This document shows positions 8,380 through 19,665 of a stretch of DNA of 64,000 nucleotides, piece after piece (the stretch's first letter is position 1; each line of letters starts with the position of its first letter). Source of the DNA: Desulforamulus aeronauticus DSM 10349 (GTDB lineage Bacteria > Bacillota > Desulfotomaculia > Desulfotomaculales > Desulfotomaculaceae); contig NZ_FRAR01000016.1 in NCBI RefSeq assembly GCF_900142375.1, positions 62,001-126,000 of the forward strand, in the 5' to 3' direction. The notes beneath the pieces were generated by a model. That model saw nothing but the letters and a program-made list of their open reading frames with translations. It was not told the DNA's origin and ran no database searches. A program made the translations under genes and the position numbers.

Positions 8380-9276
8380 ATGGAATTACGTCAATTAAGG
8401 ACCTTCTTGACCATTGCTAAACTAGAAAGTTTTACCCAGGCAGCTGAAACCCTGGGTTATGCCCAATCATCTGTTACAGCTCAAGTCCGCTTGTTAGAGG
8501 AATCCCTGGGAGTAAAGTTGTTTGAACGTTTAGGTAGGCGAATTATACTAACTCAAGAGGCTAAAAATCTGATACCTTACGCTGAACAAATTTTAAAGCT
8601 GGTCTCTGAGGCCCATAATGTAGTATCAGGAACGTCAATACCCAAGGGTACATTAACCATTGGAACTGTGGAATCCTTATCAATAACACGCCTTCCAAAA
8701 GTGTTTGAAGAATACCACAATCGCTATCCGAATGTGGAAATTGTCCTAAATTTTGATGTTTGCAGTAAAAACCTTCGGCTTTTACGGACAAATGTCTTGG
8801 ATGTGACGTTTATTATTGACCGGAAACTGAACTCCCAGGAGTTCATTGTGGAGGAACTAACACCTGAGCAAATTACTGTGCTAGTCTCACCCGGTCATCA
8901 TCTTGCTGCTAAGAAGGAGATCTATCCCGCTGACTTGCAAGGGGAGAGTTTAATTTTAACAGAAGAAGAATGCACTTATCGAATTATTCTTGAAAACATT
9001 CTGGCCGAAGCAGGTGTACAGCCTAAATATAAAATGGGGGTTAATAGTATTCAGGCTATCAAGCAGTTTACCATAAGCGGCCTTGGTGTTACGCTGTTAC
9101 CTGAGACGGCAGTTAAACAGGAAGTGGAAACCGGTCAATTGGTCAAAATACCTTGGGCAGGACCTGATTTTAAACTTATTAATCAATTGGTTTACCATAA
9201 AGATAAGTGGATGTCACCGACTTTACAATCTTTTTTGGAATTAACCCGCCAGATGTTGAAGTCATCAATTACATAA
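8380..9276 (+). CDS. LysR-family transcriptional regulator
   Basis: An N-terminal winged HTH (residues 1-60, MELRQLRTFLTIAKLESFTQ) is followed by a LysR substrate-binding domain (about 90-295). It is transcribed divergently from dapA, the classical arrangement for a LysR regulator and its target, so regulation of dapA is inferred. RBS TAGGAG precedes ATG 8380. The effector cannot be read from sequence. Length of 298 aa is normal. Confidence 0.92.
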   Translation: MELRQLRTFLTIAKLESFTQAAETLGYAQSSVTAQVRLLEESLGVKLFERLGRRIILTQEAKNLIPYAEQILKLVSEAHNVVSGTSIPKGTLTIGTVESLSITRLPKVFEEYHNRYPNVEIVLNFDVCSKNLRLLRTNVLDVTFIIDRKLNSQEFIVEELTPEQITVLVSPGHHLAAKKEIYPADLQGESLILTEEECTYRIILENILAEAGVQPKYKMGVNSIQAIKQFTISGLGVTLLPETAVKQEVETGQLVKIPWAGPDFKLINQLVYHKDKWMSPTLQSFLELTRQMLKSSIT

Positions 9277-9317
9277 GCGGAATTGCATCATAAATAATGG
9301 AGAAAAGGTGTCGCCAA

Positions 9318-9443
9318 GTGTTTGTTCAAAGGCTTAATAATATAGATGAGATTTTAGTAGCTTATTATTGTAAAGTAGTCAAACGTCTTTTGGCTGATAA
9401 TGATTCAAAGATTATCAGAGAGTTAAAGGACAAGTTTAGGTAA
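9318..9443 (+). CDS. Small hypothetical ORF (41 aa)
   Basis: GTG 9318 to TAA 9443 encodes a 41-residue basic, helix-prone peptide ending KIIRELKDKFR. AGAAAAGG lies upstream but is a modest RBS, 9-10 nt away. A proper terminator follows at once, which supports a real transcript. It could be a short gene or the remnant of a longer one. No family recognised. Confidence 0.3.
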   Translation: MFVQRLNNIDEILVAYYCKVVKRLLADNDSKIIRELKDKFR

Positions 9444-9451
9444 TAAAAAAA

Positions 9452-9494
9452 TGCCGGTCGTTGAAGAATTATCTACACGATCGGCACTTTTTTT
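9452..9494 (+). terminator. Terminator after the 41-aa ORF
   Basis: TGCCGGTCG (9452-9460) pairs with CGATCGGCA (9478-9486) with one G-T wobble, followed by CTTTTTTTG. Confidence 0.85.
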
Positions 9495-9531
9495 GTATAA
9501 ATTATGCCAATTAGAAGCACCATAAAATATA

Positions 9532-9580
9532 TTGACCGCTCGGTTAGCAAGTGCTATGCTTATGCTGACCGAATAGTTAG
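9532..9580 (+). promoter_or_regulatory. Promoter with two TetR-type operators
   Basis: -35 TTGACC (9532-9537) and -10 TATGCT (9555-9560) are 17 bp apart. Two similar sites, TTGACCGCTCGGTTAG (9532-9547) and CTGACCGAATAGTTAG (9565-9580), lie 33 bp apart. The first covers the -35 box and contains the palindrome ACCG-CT-CGGT, the second lies just after the -10. The layout fits autorepression by the TetR gene downstream. Confidence 0.6.
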
Positions 9581-9637
9581 TATAATTGAAAGGGGACATG
9601 ATGTATACCTGCGCAACTTTACGATAAAGATCAAATC

Positions 9638-10216
9638 TTGGATGACTGTTTGGCTGTCTTTGCCCGCCATGGATATAAAAATACTTCCACTGTGATGCTT
9701 GCGGAGGCGGCGGGTGTCTCCAAAGCTCTGATTTTTCATCATTTCAAAAGCAAGAAAGAATTGTATCTCAGTGTTTTAGACCGATGCTTTGAGAGAGCCC
9801 GGCGAGAAGTGAGTATTGACCCTTTGTCGGAATACCAGGACTTTTTTGAGGCTATTGAAAAATACACTCCCATAAAACTTGATTATTTTAAAAAAAATCC
9901 TAACGTATACAAAGTGGCAAGAGAAGCCTTTTATGCAACGCCGAATGAACTAAAGGAGGCTATTGAAGAAAAATATGGTCCGCTGATTACCGATAAGTAC
10001 AAGGTGTGGCAGCCGTTGTTTGAAAAAGTCCCACTCAGGGAAGGGATAGAGCGTGGACAGGCCTTTGAGTTGATCATGATTACGTTGGATCATTTCGAAA
10101 ATAAATTTATAGCAGATGTAACAGATGAAAAAGATATAGATGAAAAGTATTTCCAACACTTTCTTGATAGGATGAATAGTTTTCTAAGCATGATTCGATA
10201 TGGAATTCAACAGTAA
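9638..10216 (+). CDS. TetR/AcrR-family regulator of the rph gene (start uncertain)
   Basis: The N-terminal HTH has the TetR signature (GYKNTSTVMLAEAAGVSKALIFHHF written in part) and a ligand-binding C-terminal half. The frame is open upstream to 9602, and homology to the TetR N-terminus (PAQLYDKDQILDDC) continues up to 9605. No ATG, GTG or TTG is available there. The codon at 9605 is ATA, 9 nt behind GAAAGGGG. TTG 9638 is the first standard start, but it has no good RBS and trims the first helix. The gene is 21 bp upstream of rph and probably represses that operon. Confidence 0.85.
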   Translation: MDDCLAVFARHGYKNTSTVMLAEAAGVSKALIFHHFKSKKELYLSVLDRCFERARREVSIDPLSEYQDFFEAIEKYTPIKLDYFKKNPNVYKVAREAFYATPNELKEAIEEKYGPLITDKYKVWQPLFEKVPLREGIERGQAFELIMITLDHFENKFIADVTDEKDIDEKYFQHFLDRMNSFLSMIRYGIQQ

Positions 10217-12862
<2,646 letters not shown>

Positions 12863-12934
12863 TCAAGATGTTCCTGAAACTATGGCAAATCCATGTGACA
12901 TAGTGAAATTGCATCATAGGTAACGGTAAAAATG

Positions 12935-12971
12935 AAACCTGATCCCGGAGGTGTAGGGGATCAGGTTTTTG
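12935..12971 (+). terminator. Terminator after rph
   Basis: Perfect 12-bp stem AAACCTGATCCC/GGGATCAGGTTT (12935-12946 with 12957-12968), ending in a T run. Confidence 0.9.
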
Positions 12972-13020
12972 GCGTCAATTGAACTGTGCATATAAGAAAG
13001 AATGGTGATCCGTTTGTCCG

Positions 13021-13617
13021 TTAAAAAGTAAGTTCATTACTTACATATTCCATCGTCTTAGAAGCACGGCTAGCAATCTCTGGACCTAATAATCTAGCAA
13101 CTACATAGAGGGAAGAATCAATCCCCGCAGAGACACCGGCGGAAGTTATAATTTTTCCATTATCGATGAATCTCTTGCCCTTTTCGATATTCGTATCTGG
13201 AGCCAGCTCAACTAAACGGTCATAGGCCATATGGTGAGTCGTTGCTGATAATCCCTTTAGTAGTCCTATTTTAGCAAGGAGTAACGTTCCCGTGCATACT
13301 GACAAAGTTATTTCCGCATGATCAGATTGCTCTTTTAGCCAATTTAGAACCGTTTCATTTGTCAATTGGCTAGCTGGATTAATTCCTCCTGGTATGACTA
13401 AAATATCCGCTTGAGGAGAATCGCTAAAAGTATAATCTGCTTTTGCTACTAGGCCATTAAAGGTTCGAATTTCTGGTTGGTTTTCACTAACGGTGTAGAC
13501 ATTAAAGGCTGCGGGACCTCCTTGGTTTACCATGGTAAATACCTCATAGGGACCTGCAAAATCTAATAGCTCCACACCTTCAAATAGATAGATGCCGACA
13601 TTTCTGGTTTTTATCAT
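13021..13617 (-). CDS. DJ-1/PfpI-family protein
   Basis: Cysteine-nucleophile fold of the DJ-1/PfpI (GATase1-like) superfamily. The elbow reads LSVCTGTLLLA with the conserved Cys, and residues such as IPGGINPAS and the late His (TTHHMAYD) are in place. Members include isonitrile hydratase, glyoxalase III-type and chaperone-like proteins; the sequence resembles the isonitrile-hydratase branch but does not settle the reaction. RBS AAGGAGA precedes ATG. It is divergent from a MocR regulator, which probably controls it. Confidence 0.86.
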   Translation of the reverse strand: MIKTRNVGIYLFEGVELLDFAGPYEVFTMVNQGGPAAFNVYTVSENQPEIRTFNGLVAKADYTFSDSPQADILVIPGGINPASQLTNETVLNWLKEQSDHAEITLSVCTGTLLLAKIGLLKGLSATTHHMAYDRLVELAPDTNIEKGKRFIDNGKIITSAGVSAGIDSSLYVVARLLGPEIASRASKTMEYVSNELTF

Positions 13618-13761
13618 AATATCTTCTCCTTTTAAAAATATAGTGTTATTTCTATTAGGAAAATGCTACACTGTCTATTACATCATCTAAACTGACTTAC
13701 GAAAAGAGCCAGATTTCACTTTGTCAATGGTGCCAGCTTGCAAAAGGAGAGCGATATATTT

Positions 13762-15156
13762 ATGTTTATTTTAGATAACCAAAGTCTTAAGCCGCTATAC
13801 GCTCAGCTATATCAACAGGTTAAAGATAAAATTTTAGCTGGAGATTTGAAGCATGGAACAAAGCTACCCTCAAGTCGTAAGCTCTCAGGAGATTTGCAGA
13901 TTAGTAGAAATACAGTGGAAATGGCTTACCAACAATTGGCTGCTGAAGGTTATTTACTCAATAAACCTAAAAGTGGTTACTATATTGGGAATTTAGATTT
14001 TTCTTTAGTACCTTTGGTTCAAAAACAAGAGCAGGAAAAACCTAAAACGGAGGAATTAAGGAAGGAAAATTTCACCTATGACTTTCGGTATGGCAACCTT
14101 GTGCCCAATGACCAACTTATCTCTAAATGGCAAAGGTTAACCAACCATTGTTTTAGAGAGTATAGAAGCCGGCTTGCTGATTACTTAAACATCCCAGGGG
14201 AACCAGGACTGCGCAAGGAAATCATGAAGTATTTGCACGATTATCGTGGCGTAAAATGTTCTCTGGATCAAATTATTATCGGAGCGGGAACACAATACTC
14301 TATTAACCTTATTTGTCAACTACTTTTAAGGCAAACGACTACTATTGCTATGGAAGAACCAGGGTTTCTCTGGGCCTATAAGGTTTTTCAAAATCATAAT
14401 TTTTCCATTCGCCCCATTGAATTGGATGACTTTGGACTTAAGGTAGAGCAATTAAAAGTTATTGAATCCAAGATGGTATATGTTACGCCATCGCACCAAT
14501 TTCCTACCGGCAAAATTATGCCTATTTCCAGACGCTTAGAGCTTGTTGAATGGGCAATGAGCCAAAATGGCTTCATTATAGAAGATGATTATAGCTGTCA
14601 TTTACGCTACAATATAAAACCGATACCCTCACTTCAATCTTTGTGTCCGGCCCAAGTAATCTATTTAGGTAGTGTTTCTAAATTTCTCTTTCCTTCCATA
14701 AGGCTTTCTTATTTGGTTTTACCAGAACAGTTAGTGACTAGGTTCCAAGAAATGTTTAATGGCCTACCTTCAGTTGTTCCTTTTCTTACGCAAAAAACGT
14801 TAGAATTATTTATGAAGGAAGGAAATTGGGATAGTTATCTGAGAAAAACCACTAGACACTATAAGGAAAAGCATGATGTCTTAATCGAGGCTCTTAGAAA
14901 GGAATTCGGAGATAGCATCTCTATCTCAGGTATTGGTGCGGGTTTGCATTTTCTTATCCAAGTAAAGTGGCCGATGAAAGCAGAAGAATTAATTGCCCGG
15001 GCAGCTGAGGTAGGGGTGAATATCTTACCCCAATCTAAACTTTGGTTTGGCAAAGAGGATGAAACTTATGGGATGATCCTAGTAGGCTTTGGCGGGATCG
15101 AAGCTGAAGCTATACCCAAAGCAATTCAGCTCTTACGAGAGGTATGGCTTAGCTGA
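13762..15156 (+). CDS. MocR/PdxR-type regulator (GntR HTH fused to aminotransferase fold)
   Basis: The N-terminal GntR winged helix (about 10-80, GTKLPSSRKLSGDLQISRNTVE) is fused to a fold-type I aminotransferase domain (about 110-460). The PLP lysine is near residue 306 in LGSVSKFLFPSIRL, and EEPGF and VTPSHQFPTG motifs are present. MocR proteins sense PLP or amino compounds. Start ATG 13762 behind AGGAG is preferred over TTG 13738, which lies upstream of that RBS. Divergent from the DJ-1/PfpI gene, its likely target. Confidence 0.9.
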   Translation: MFILDNQSLKPLYAQLYQQVKDKILAGDLKHGTKLPSSRKLSGDLQISRNTVEMAYQQLAAEGYLLNKPKSGYYIGNLDFSLVPLVQKQEQEKPKTEELRKENFTYDFRYGNLVPNDQLISKWQRLTNHCFREYRSRLADYLNIPGEPGLRKEIMKYLHDYRGVKCSLDQIIIGAGTQYSINLICQLLLRQTTTIAMEEPGFLWAYKVFQNHNFSIRPIELDDFGLKVEQLKVIESKMVYVTPSHQFPTGKIMPISRRLELVEWAMSQNGFIIEDDYSCHLRYNIKPIPSLQSLCPAQVIYLGSVSKFLFPSIRLSYLVLPEQLVTRFQEMFNGLPSVVPFLTQKTLELFMKEGNWDSYLRKTTRHYKEKHDVLIEALRKEFGDSISISGIGAGLHFLIQVKWPMKAEELIARAAEVGVNILPQSKLWFGKEDETYGMILVGFGGIEAEAIPKAIQLLREVWLS

Positions 15157-15228
15157 TTCTTCGGGGTCTACTTCCAGGGCTAGTAGTCATTTACGTAATT
15201 TTAGTAAGGCTACCATTATTTAATAATG

Positions 15229-15307
15229 ACTGCAGCTAACTAGAAAAAACAGCTTAAGGAAAGCCTCAAGCTGTTTTCTAGGACAAGGATTGTTTTATAA
15301 GTATAGG
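15229..15307. repeat. Dispersed repeat copy A with terminator hairpin
   Basis: A segment starting ACTGCAGC and ending GTATAGG resembles the segment at 21555-21631. Both contain a hairpin; here AAAACAGCTT (15246-15255) pairs with AAGCTGTTTT (15268-15277), which can also end the MocR transcript. The rest of the 260-bp gap 15157-15416 shows no gene. Confidence 0.55.
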
Positions 15308-15416
15308 AACGTTTTGCAAAATAACTCTTTTACTTAGAAGAGGCACTCTAGGCAGACCCCTGAAGGTAAGAGAACAATACCGTTCTGTCCATTCCCGGGT
15401 AGTACGGTGTGTGCCA

Positions 15417-16607
15417 TTATTTTGTATAATTATCAAAGTAGCCTTGAATGTATATAATAGGGGTACCCTTATCGCCGCTGCCTGAGGTTAAGTCGGAAAG
15501 GGATCCGATCAGATCAGTAAGCTGTCTGGGAGTAGTGCCTTGTGATTCCATAGCTCCTACTAGGTCCGGCTCTTTGTTGATAATATAATCTGAAATAGCT
15601 TTTTTAAGTTCTTCCCCTTTTAAATCTGCAAAATTATTATCAGCAAGATATTTTAATTTAACTTCGTTAGGTGTACCTTTAAGTCCTGCTGTATAAGCGG
15701 GTGATACAACAGGGTCAGCAAGTTCCCAAATCTTGCCCACGGGGTCTTTGAAAGCGCCATCACCATAAATCATGACTTCTACCGTTTTACCTGTCTTTTC
15801 TTTCAGCGTAGCTTGTATCCTGTCTACCACCGGTTGACAATTACAGGGGAAAAGTTTAACACTTTCTTCGGTTGCTTTATTTGAACCTAAAAGTCCATAG
15901 GATTCATTAAAGCCGCTGCCATCAATAGGTGTTGATAAAATATCATCAAGGCTATAAATTTTATCTCCACCATTTTCTTTTAATATTTTCTTTGTTCTCA
16001 ATCTGGTATGAATATCGCAAACAAGAACATTTTTTGTATAATTTAAAATAGTTTTTGCCTGATTGGAGAAGATAACCTCACATTCAGTACCATACTCTTC
16101 AATTAAAGACTTATAATAATCTATATAGTCAATACCCGTAAAAAGGTGTTTTTCATAGCCAAAATGGCTACGAAATTCTTCTTCAGTTAAAACATCTGTC
16201 CAAGGGTTAACACCTTTTTCGTCAAGCATATCCATATCAACTAGGTGATTGCCTACCTCATCAGAGGGATAGCTAAGCATTAAGACAATTTTTTTAGCTC
16301 CTTTGGCAATCCCACGCAGGCAAATAGAAAAACGGTTACGGCTTAAAATAGGAAATATGACCCCGATAGTCTCCCGGCCAAACTTTAAACTTATATCTTT
16401 TGCAATGTTATCAATAGTTGCATAATTTCCTTGAGCACGGGCTACAACTGATTCTGTGACAGTAACAATATCCTGATCATTAATGGAGTAACCTTCTATT
16501 TCGGAAGCTTTTAATACCGTGTCTACGACTATTTCTGTAATATCGTCTCCCTTATTGATAATGGGGGCACGCAGACCTCTAATGACAGTTCCAACAATTC
16601 TTTCCAT
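15417..16607 (-). CDS. Coenzyme F420-0:L-glutamate ligase-like protein
   Basis: A 396-aa protein of the CofE/F420_ligase family. It starts with a strand-rich region containing DIVTVTESVVARAQGN, equivalent to the CofE DVVVVAQKIVSK-type segment, then LSRNRFS and later GDGAFKDPVGKIWELADPVV. Known CofE adds glutamate to F420-0. No F420 genes are nearby and most Firmicutes lack F420, so the true substrate is uncertain. It is longer than archaeal CofE (about 250 aa). Monocistronic, divergent from the 2H gene. Confidence 0.75.
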   Translation of the reverse strand: MERIVGTVIRGLRAPIINKGDDITEIVVDTVLKASEIEGYSINDQDIVTVTESVVARAQGNYATIDNIAKDISLKFGRETIGVIFPILSRNRFSICLRGIAKGAKKIVLMLSYPSDEVGNHLVDMDMLDEKGVNPWTDVLTEEEFRSHFGYEKHLFTGIDYIDYYKSLIEEYGTECEVIFSNQAKTILNYTKNVLVCDIHTRLRTKKILKENGGDKIYSLDDILSTPIDGSGFNESYGLLGSNKATEESVKLFPCNCQPVVDRIQATLKEKTGKTVEVMIYGDGAFKDPVGKIWELADPVVSPAYTAGLKGTPNEVKLKYLADNNFADLKGEELKKAISDYIINKEPDLVGAMESQGTTPRQLTDLIGSLSDLTSGSGDKGTPIIYIQGYFDNYTK

Positions 16608-16820
16608 CTTATTTCTCCCTACTTCTTTTCAGTTTTAGATAAAGCGCTGGTTTAACACGCATACTTGTACTATACAATATCTTTATGATATAAGTAAAGA
16701 ATTGTGGCACGATTCTCTCGAATCATTCCTCTGCTAACTAACTATTAAAAGGGCTTAAGGTAAAACACAAACGCCCGGGCAGAGGTTGCAGCAAGGTTTG
16801 AAATAAGCAGGAGGTACTTA

Positions 16821-17372
16821 ATGACATACGCTGTAAATCTATATTTTAATAAAGAGGCTGAACATTATATAACGAATATCTGGAGAAAATTAGAAGGCTT
16901 AGAAAAGGGCAAGTGTCTGATCTGTCATAACAGCAGACCCCATATCACCTTGGCTATTTATAATGACCTTGATTTGGCAGTAACCAAAGAGCGATTAAAG
17001 TCCCTGATAAGAGATGTTTATTCCTTTCATTTAAAGTTTCTCCAGATTGGTATTTTCCCTCATAATAAAGGTGCGATATTTTTAACACCGAATCTGACAG
17101 ACGACTTGTTCCGAATACACCGTCATTTTCATGAGCGGTTTAAGGATTTTGAAAAGCAGGGCTGGGATTATTATAAACCTCAATCATGGTACCCCCACTG
17201 CACTCTTTCACTGGAAACACCTACAGAAGCGATACCAAGTGTACTTGAGGAAATCTTGAAAGTTTTTCGTCCCATGGAGGTAACTATCACGTCCATGGGG
17301 ATCGTGTCCTTAGATCCGATTGATTATTTATTCGAAATAGAGCTGGGAAAAGCAAGTGATTTAGCGCCTTAG
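16821..17372 (+). CDS. 2'-5' RNA ligase / 2H phosphoesterase family protein
   Basis: Both catalytic HxT motifs of the 2H superfamily are present: HITL at H41 and HCTL at H126, giving the expected bilobed fold in 183 aa. Members hydrolyse or form 2',5' and cyclic phosphodiester bonds in RNA or nucleotides. RBS AGGAGG precedes ATG 16821. Substrate unknown. It is followed by, but not clearly operonic with, the FliK-like gene. Confidence 0.85.
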   Translation: MTYAVNLYFNKEAEHYITNIWRKLEGLEKGKCLICHNSRPHITLAIYNDLDLAVTKERLKSLIRDVYSFHLKFLQIGIFPHNKGAIFLTPNLTDDLFRIHRHFHERFKDFEKQGWDYYKPQSWYPHCTLSLETPTEAIPSVLEEILKVFRPMEVTITSMGIVSLDPIDYLFEIELGKASDLAP

Positions 17373-17473
17373 TAGGTCCCTGATAATAAATTACGCCTAA
17401 GCCGCAGGGAACTAAACTTCGCTTGTTTCCGACCGATACTAATTTTAAATTGGTTTGTAAAAATGAGGCGGGT

Positions 17474-19219
17474 ATGATGGAAATGAAGCCGATGAACATA
17501 ACTTCAAACAAGGTTCCCGATATGATCAATAAACCTACCGAGAATGGGGAGGCCGAGAAGCTAAGTTGGCCCAAGGGAGAGGTGCGCCAAGCGATCATTT
17601 TGGAACAATTGTCCGAAAGTCGGTATCTTGCGCGGGTAGGCGGCAAAGAGATCTGTATTCAATGTTTTGATTCTTTACCGCTAAATGCCAAGGTGACCTT
17701 GGAACTGCAAGGTAACCTAGAAGACATTTTTCTGGTCAAACCGGTAATTTCTGATACACTTGAAGCCGTAGATCAGGAGGAATTAATGCAAAGGTTGCTT
17801 ACACAATTGCAAATGAAGGACACCCCTTTGCACAGAAATCTCATTCAGGGTTTTTTGAATCAAGAAATTCCTTTAAAGAGCTTATCTTTACAATTGGCCG
17901 AAAAAATAGTACAGAAATTAGGTGGCGATACCCCGGAAAATATTGAAAAAGCTTTACTGGGGATGAAACTGGGAATGCCGCCCGAGCCACTGCTGCTCAA
18001 CGCGGTACATGCCTTTCTCTGTGATATAACTAGTTTTCAACAGGGTAATGAGGCCAAGTTACAGCTATTTATCAATAAGCTGGTAGCGATATTGACGGAT
18101 GCCGGCACAGCAGAACCGGGCCAGATTTCAGGTTCTGTTTCGGAAGCCCAGCCATTGTCTGCTTTGCTTTCCAAGGAAGGGTATGAACTACTTCAGAAAA
18201 TCCAGGAGTATCTTAAAAATATCTCCCTTGAACCTGAGCAAGGGCTGACGAAAACCGCAGAGCAGCTAAAAAACTTGCTCAGTTCCCAGTTAACGGGTTT
18301 GACCTATGAAACTGGGATGAAATCCAGCAACAATTCTAAGGTGCTTAACACGAACGTTGCAAGCCCTAGTCCTGTCAATTTATTTGAGGCAAACATGACT
18401 TCCCTGACCAATAAGGTTACGGGAGAAGCTGGCAGTCAAAGCCCGATCATAAACAGTAAAGAAAGTGTAATGACTGCTAGCGACGAATTGATAACCAGCG
18501 ATGTTGGCCAACTTCGCAAAACAACGGGAGAGGAAAGCACAAAACAAGTTTTGAAGGAGCTAACTTCATTAGCTGACCCCAAGCAAAGCCTTACGCAGAC
18601 AACCGGCTTGGATCAAAAGGTGCCTGATAGCAAATTCAATCACCGGGATGCCGCTACCCTATTGCAGATATTTAGCAAACTAATCGAAAATATAAAGCAA
18701 GCAGCTAAGGAAACGGGTGAATCAGTTCAAGTAAAAAATCTCGTTCAAGAAGGGACAGCCCTGGAAAAACAGCTGGTGGGACAGCAGGTTTTTCAAACAC
18801 TAAACAGGACAGAGGGGCAGCAAAATATTTTGTATTTTAATTTACCCTTTATTAAACAAGAGGATAGTCAAACCTGGGGTCAGTTAAAAATAATCAAGGA
18901 CAATACCCAACGGCAAGACATTGACCCAAAGCATTTAAGCATGGCGTTGTTGCTAAATACCCTTAGCATGGGTCCACTATTATTAGAACTTAAGGTAAGA
19001 AATAAAGAGATTATGGCTGGTGGCAAGGTTACCGAGGAATGGGTGGCCAATTCATTGAGAACGGCTTGGCCCAAACTGCAGGAAGCCTTTGTCAAAATGG
19101 GTTATCAGTTGCATACCTGTGCCTGGCAAGTTGGTTCCTTTACAACCAACTTACTGCCTACCGGATTAAAAAAAGATGACACTGATTGTAGTTTACAAAC
19201 AGTAGATATTACCATTTAG
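17474..19219 (+). CDS. FliK/YlqG-like flagellar hook-length-control-related protein
   Basis: Large, low-complexity Gln/Ser/Thr-rich protein (about 581 aa) with a folded C-terminal domain (about 450-570; LYFNLPFIKQED, GPLLLELKVRNKEI) of FliK type. The pairing with a downstream FlhB C-terminal-like gene is the ylqG-ylqH arrangement of Bacilli and Clostridia. In-frame TTG 17423 is possible, but ATG 17474 lies behind GAGGCGGG and is preferred. Function of this orphan pair is not established; export or secretion control is an inference. Confidence 0.7.
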   Translation: MMEMKPMNITSNKVPDMINKPTENGEAEKLSWPKGEVRQAIILEQLSESRYLARVGGKEICIQCFDSLPLNAKVTLELQGNLEDIFLVKPVISDTLEAVDQEELMQRLLTQLQMKDTPLHRNLIQGFLNQEIPLKSLSLQLAEKIVQKLGGDTPENIEKALLGMKLGMPPEPLLLNAVHAFLCDITSFQQGNEAKLQLFINKLVAILTDAGTAEPGQISGSVSEAQPLSALLSKEGYELLQKIQEYLKNISLEPEQGLTKTAEQLKNLLSSQLTGLTYETGMKSSNNSKVLNTNVASPSPVNLFEANMTSLTNKVTGEAGSQSPIINSKESVMTASDELITSDVGQLRKTTGEESTKQVLKELTSLADPKQSLTQTTGLDQKVPDSKFNHRDAATLLQIFSKLIENIKQAAKETGESVQVKNLVQEGTALEKQLVGQQVFQTLNRTEGQQNILYFNLPFIKQEDSQTWGQLKIIKDNTQRQDIDPKHLSMALLLNTLSMGPLLLELKVRNKEIMAGGKVTEEWVANSLRTAWPKLQEAFVKMGYQLHTCAWQVGSFTTNLLPTGLKKDDTDCSLQTVDITI

Positions 19220-19244
19220 AGAAGGAAAAGGTGGGGCAAAGGGT

Positions 19245-19517
19245 ATGGGAGAGCAAAGGAAGAAAGCGGTTGCACTACGTTACGATCAGGAAGTAGACAA
19301 TGCCCCCAAGATTGTAGCAGCGGGCCAGGGGCATTTGGCAGAACAGATTTTGCGGGTAGCCGAAGAAAAGTCCGTACCGGTCTATGAGGATCCTGTTCTA
19401 GCGGAAATGCTTGCGCACGTAGCCATTGGGGAAGAATTACCGCCGGAATTATATAGTATCATTGCTGAAGTATTGGTATTTGTGCATTCCGTTGACAAAC
19501 AAAACAGAAAATCGTAG
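19245..19517 (+). CDS. FlhB C-terminal-domain-like protein (FlhX/YlqH)
   Basis: A 90-aa cytoplasmic protein matching only the FlhB/YscU C-terminal domain: KKAVALRYDQEVDNAPKIVAAG, then IPVYEDP-type VPVYEDPVLAEML. The autocleavage motif NPTH of full FlhB is replaced by a neighbourhood lacking it, and no membrane part exists. RBS AAGGTGGGG is 8 nt from ATG. Co-transcribed with the FliK-like gene, 25 bp apart. It might stand in for the FlhB tail in the flagellar export switch; not proven. Confidence 0.85.
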   Translation: MGEQRKKAVALRYDQEVDNAPKIVAAGQGHLAEQILRVAEEKSVPVYEDPVLAEMLAHVAIGEELPPELYSIIAEVLVFVHSVDKQNRKS

Positions 19518-19558
19518 AGATGGTTCTTGAAGGGGGTGTAATCGGAGGTTTTGCACGC

Positions 19559-19604
19559 AAAAAGGCTCAACCGTCGAATATTTGTTGATTATTGAGCCTT
19601 TAAT
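19559..19604 (+). terminator. Terminator after the FlhB-like gene
   Basis: AAAGGCTCAA (19561-19570) pairs with TTGAGCCTTT (19592-19601), followed by AATAG. Confidence 0.7.
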
Positions 19605-19665
19605 AGGGTAACCTAATTACCATCTAAAAAATGGGGTAAGCTTAAGAATACAGGAGGTGTTTGAT

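Noticed and set aside
9500-9640. Rifamycin-associated element upstream of rph
   Set aside because: No long G+C-rich palindrome of that type is visible; TetR-like sites are present instead.
9504-9695. 63-codon frame across the TetR promoter
   Set aside because: Runs through the promoter and operators and overlaps the TetR gene in another frame.
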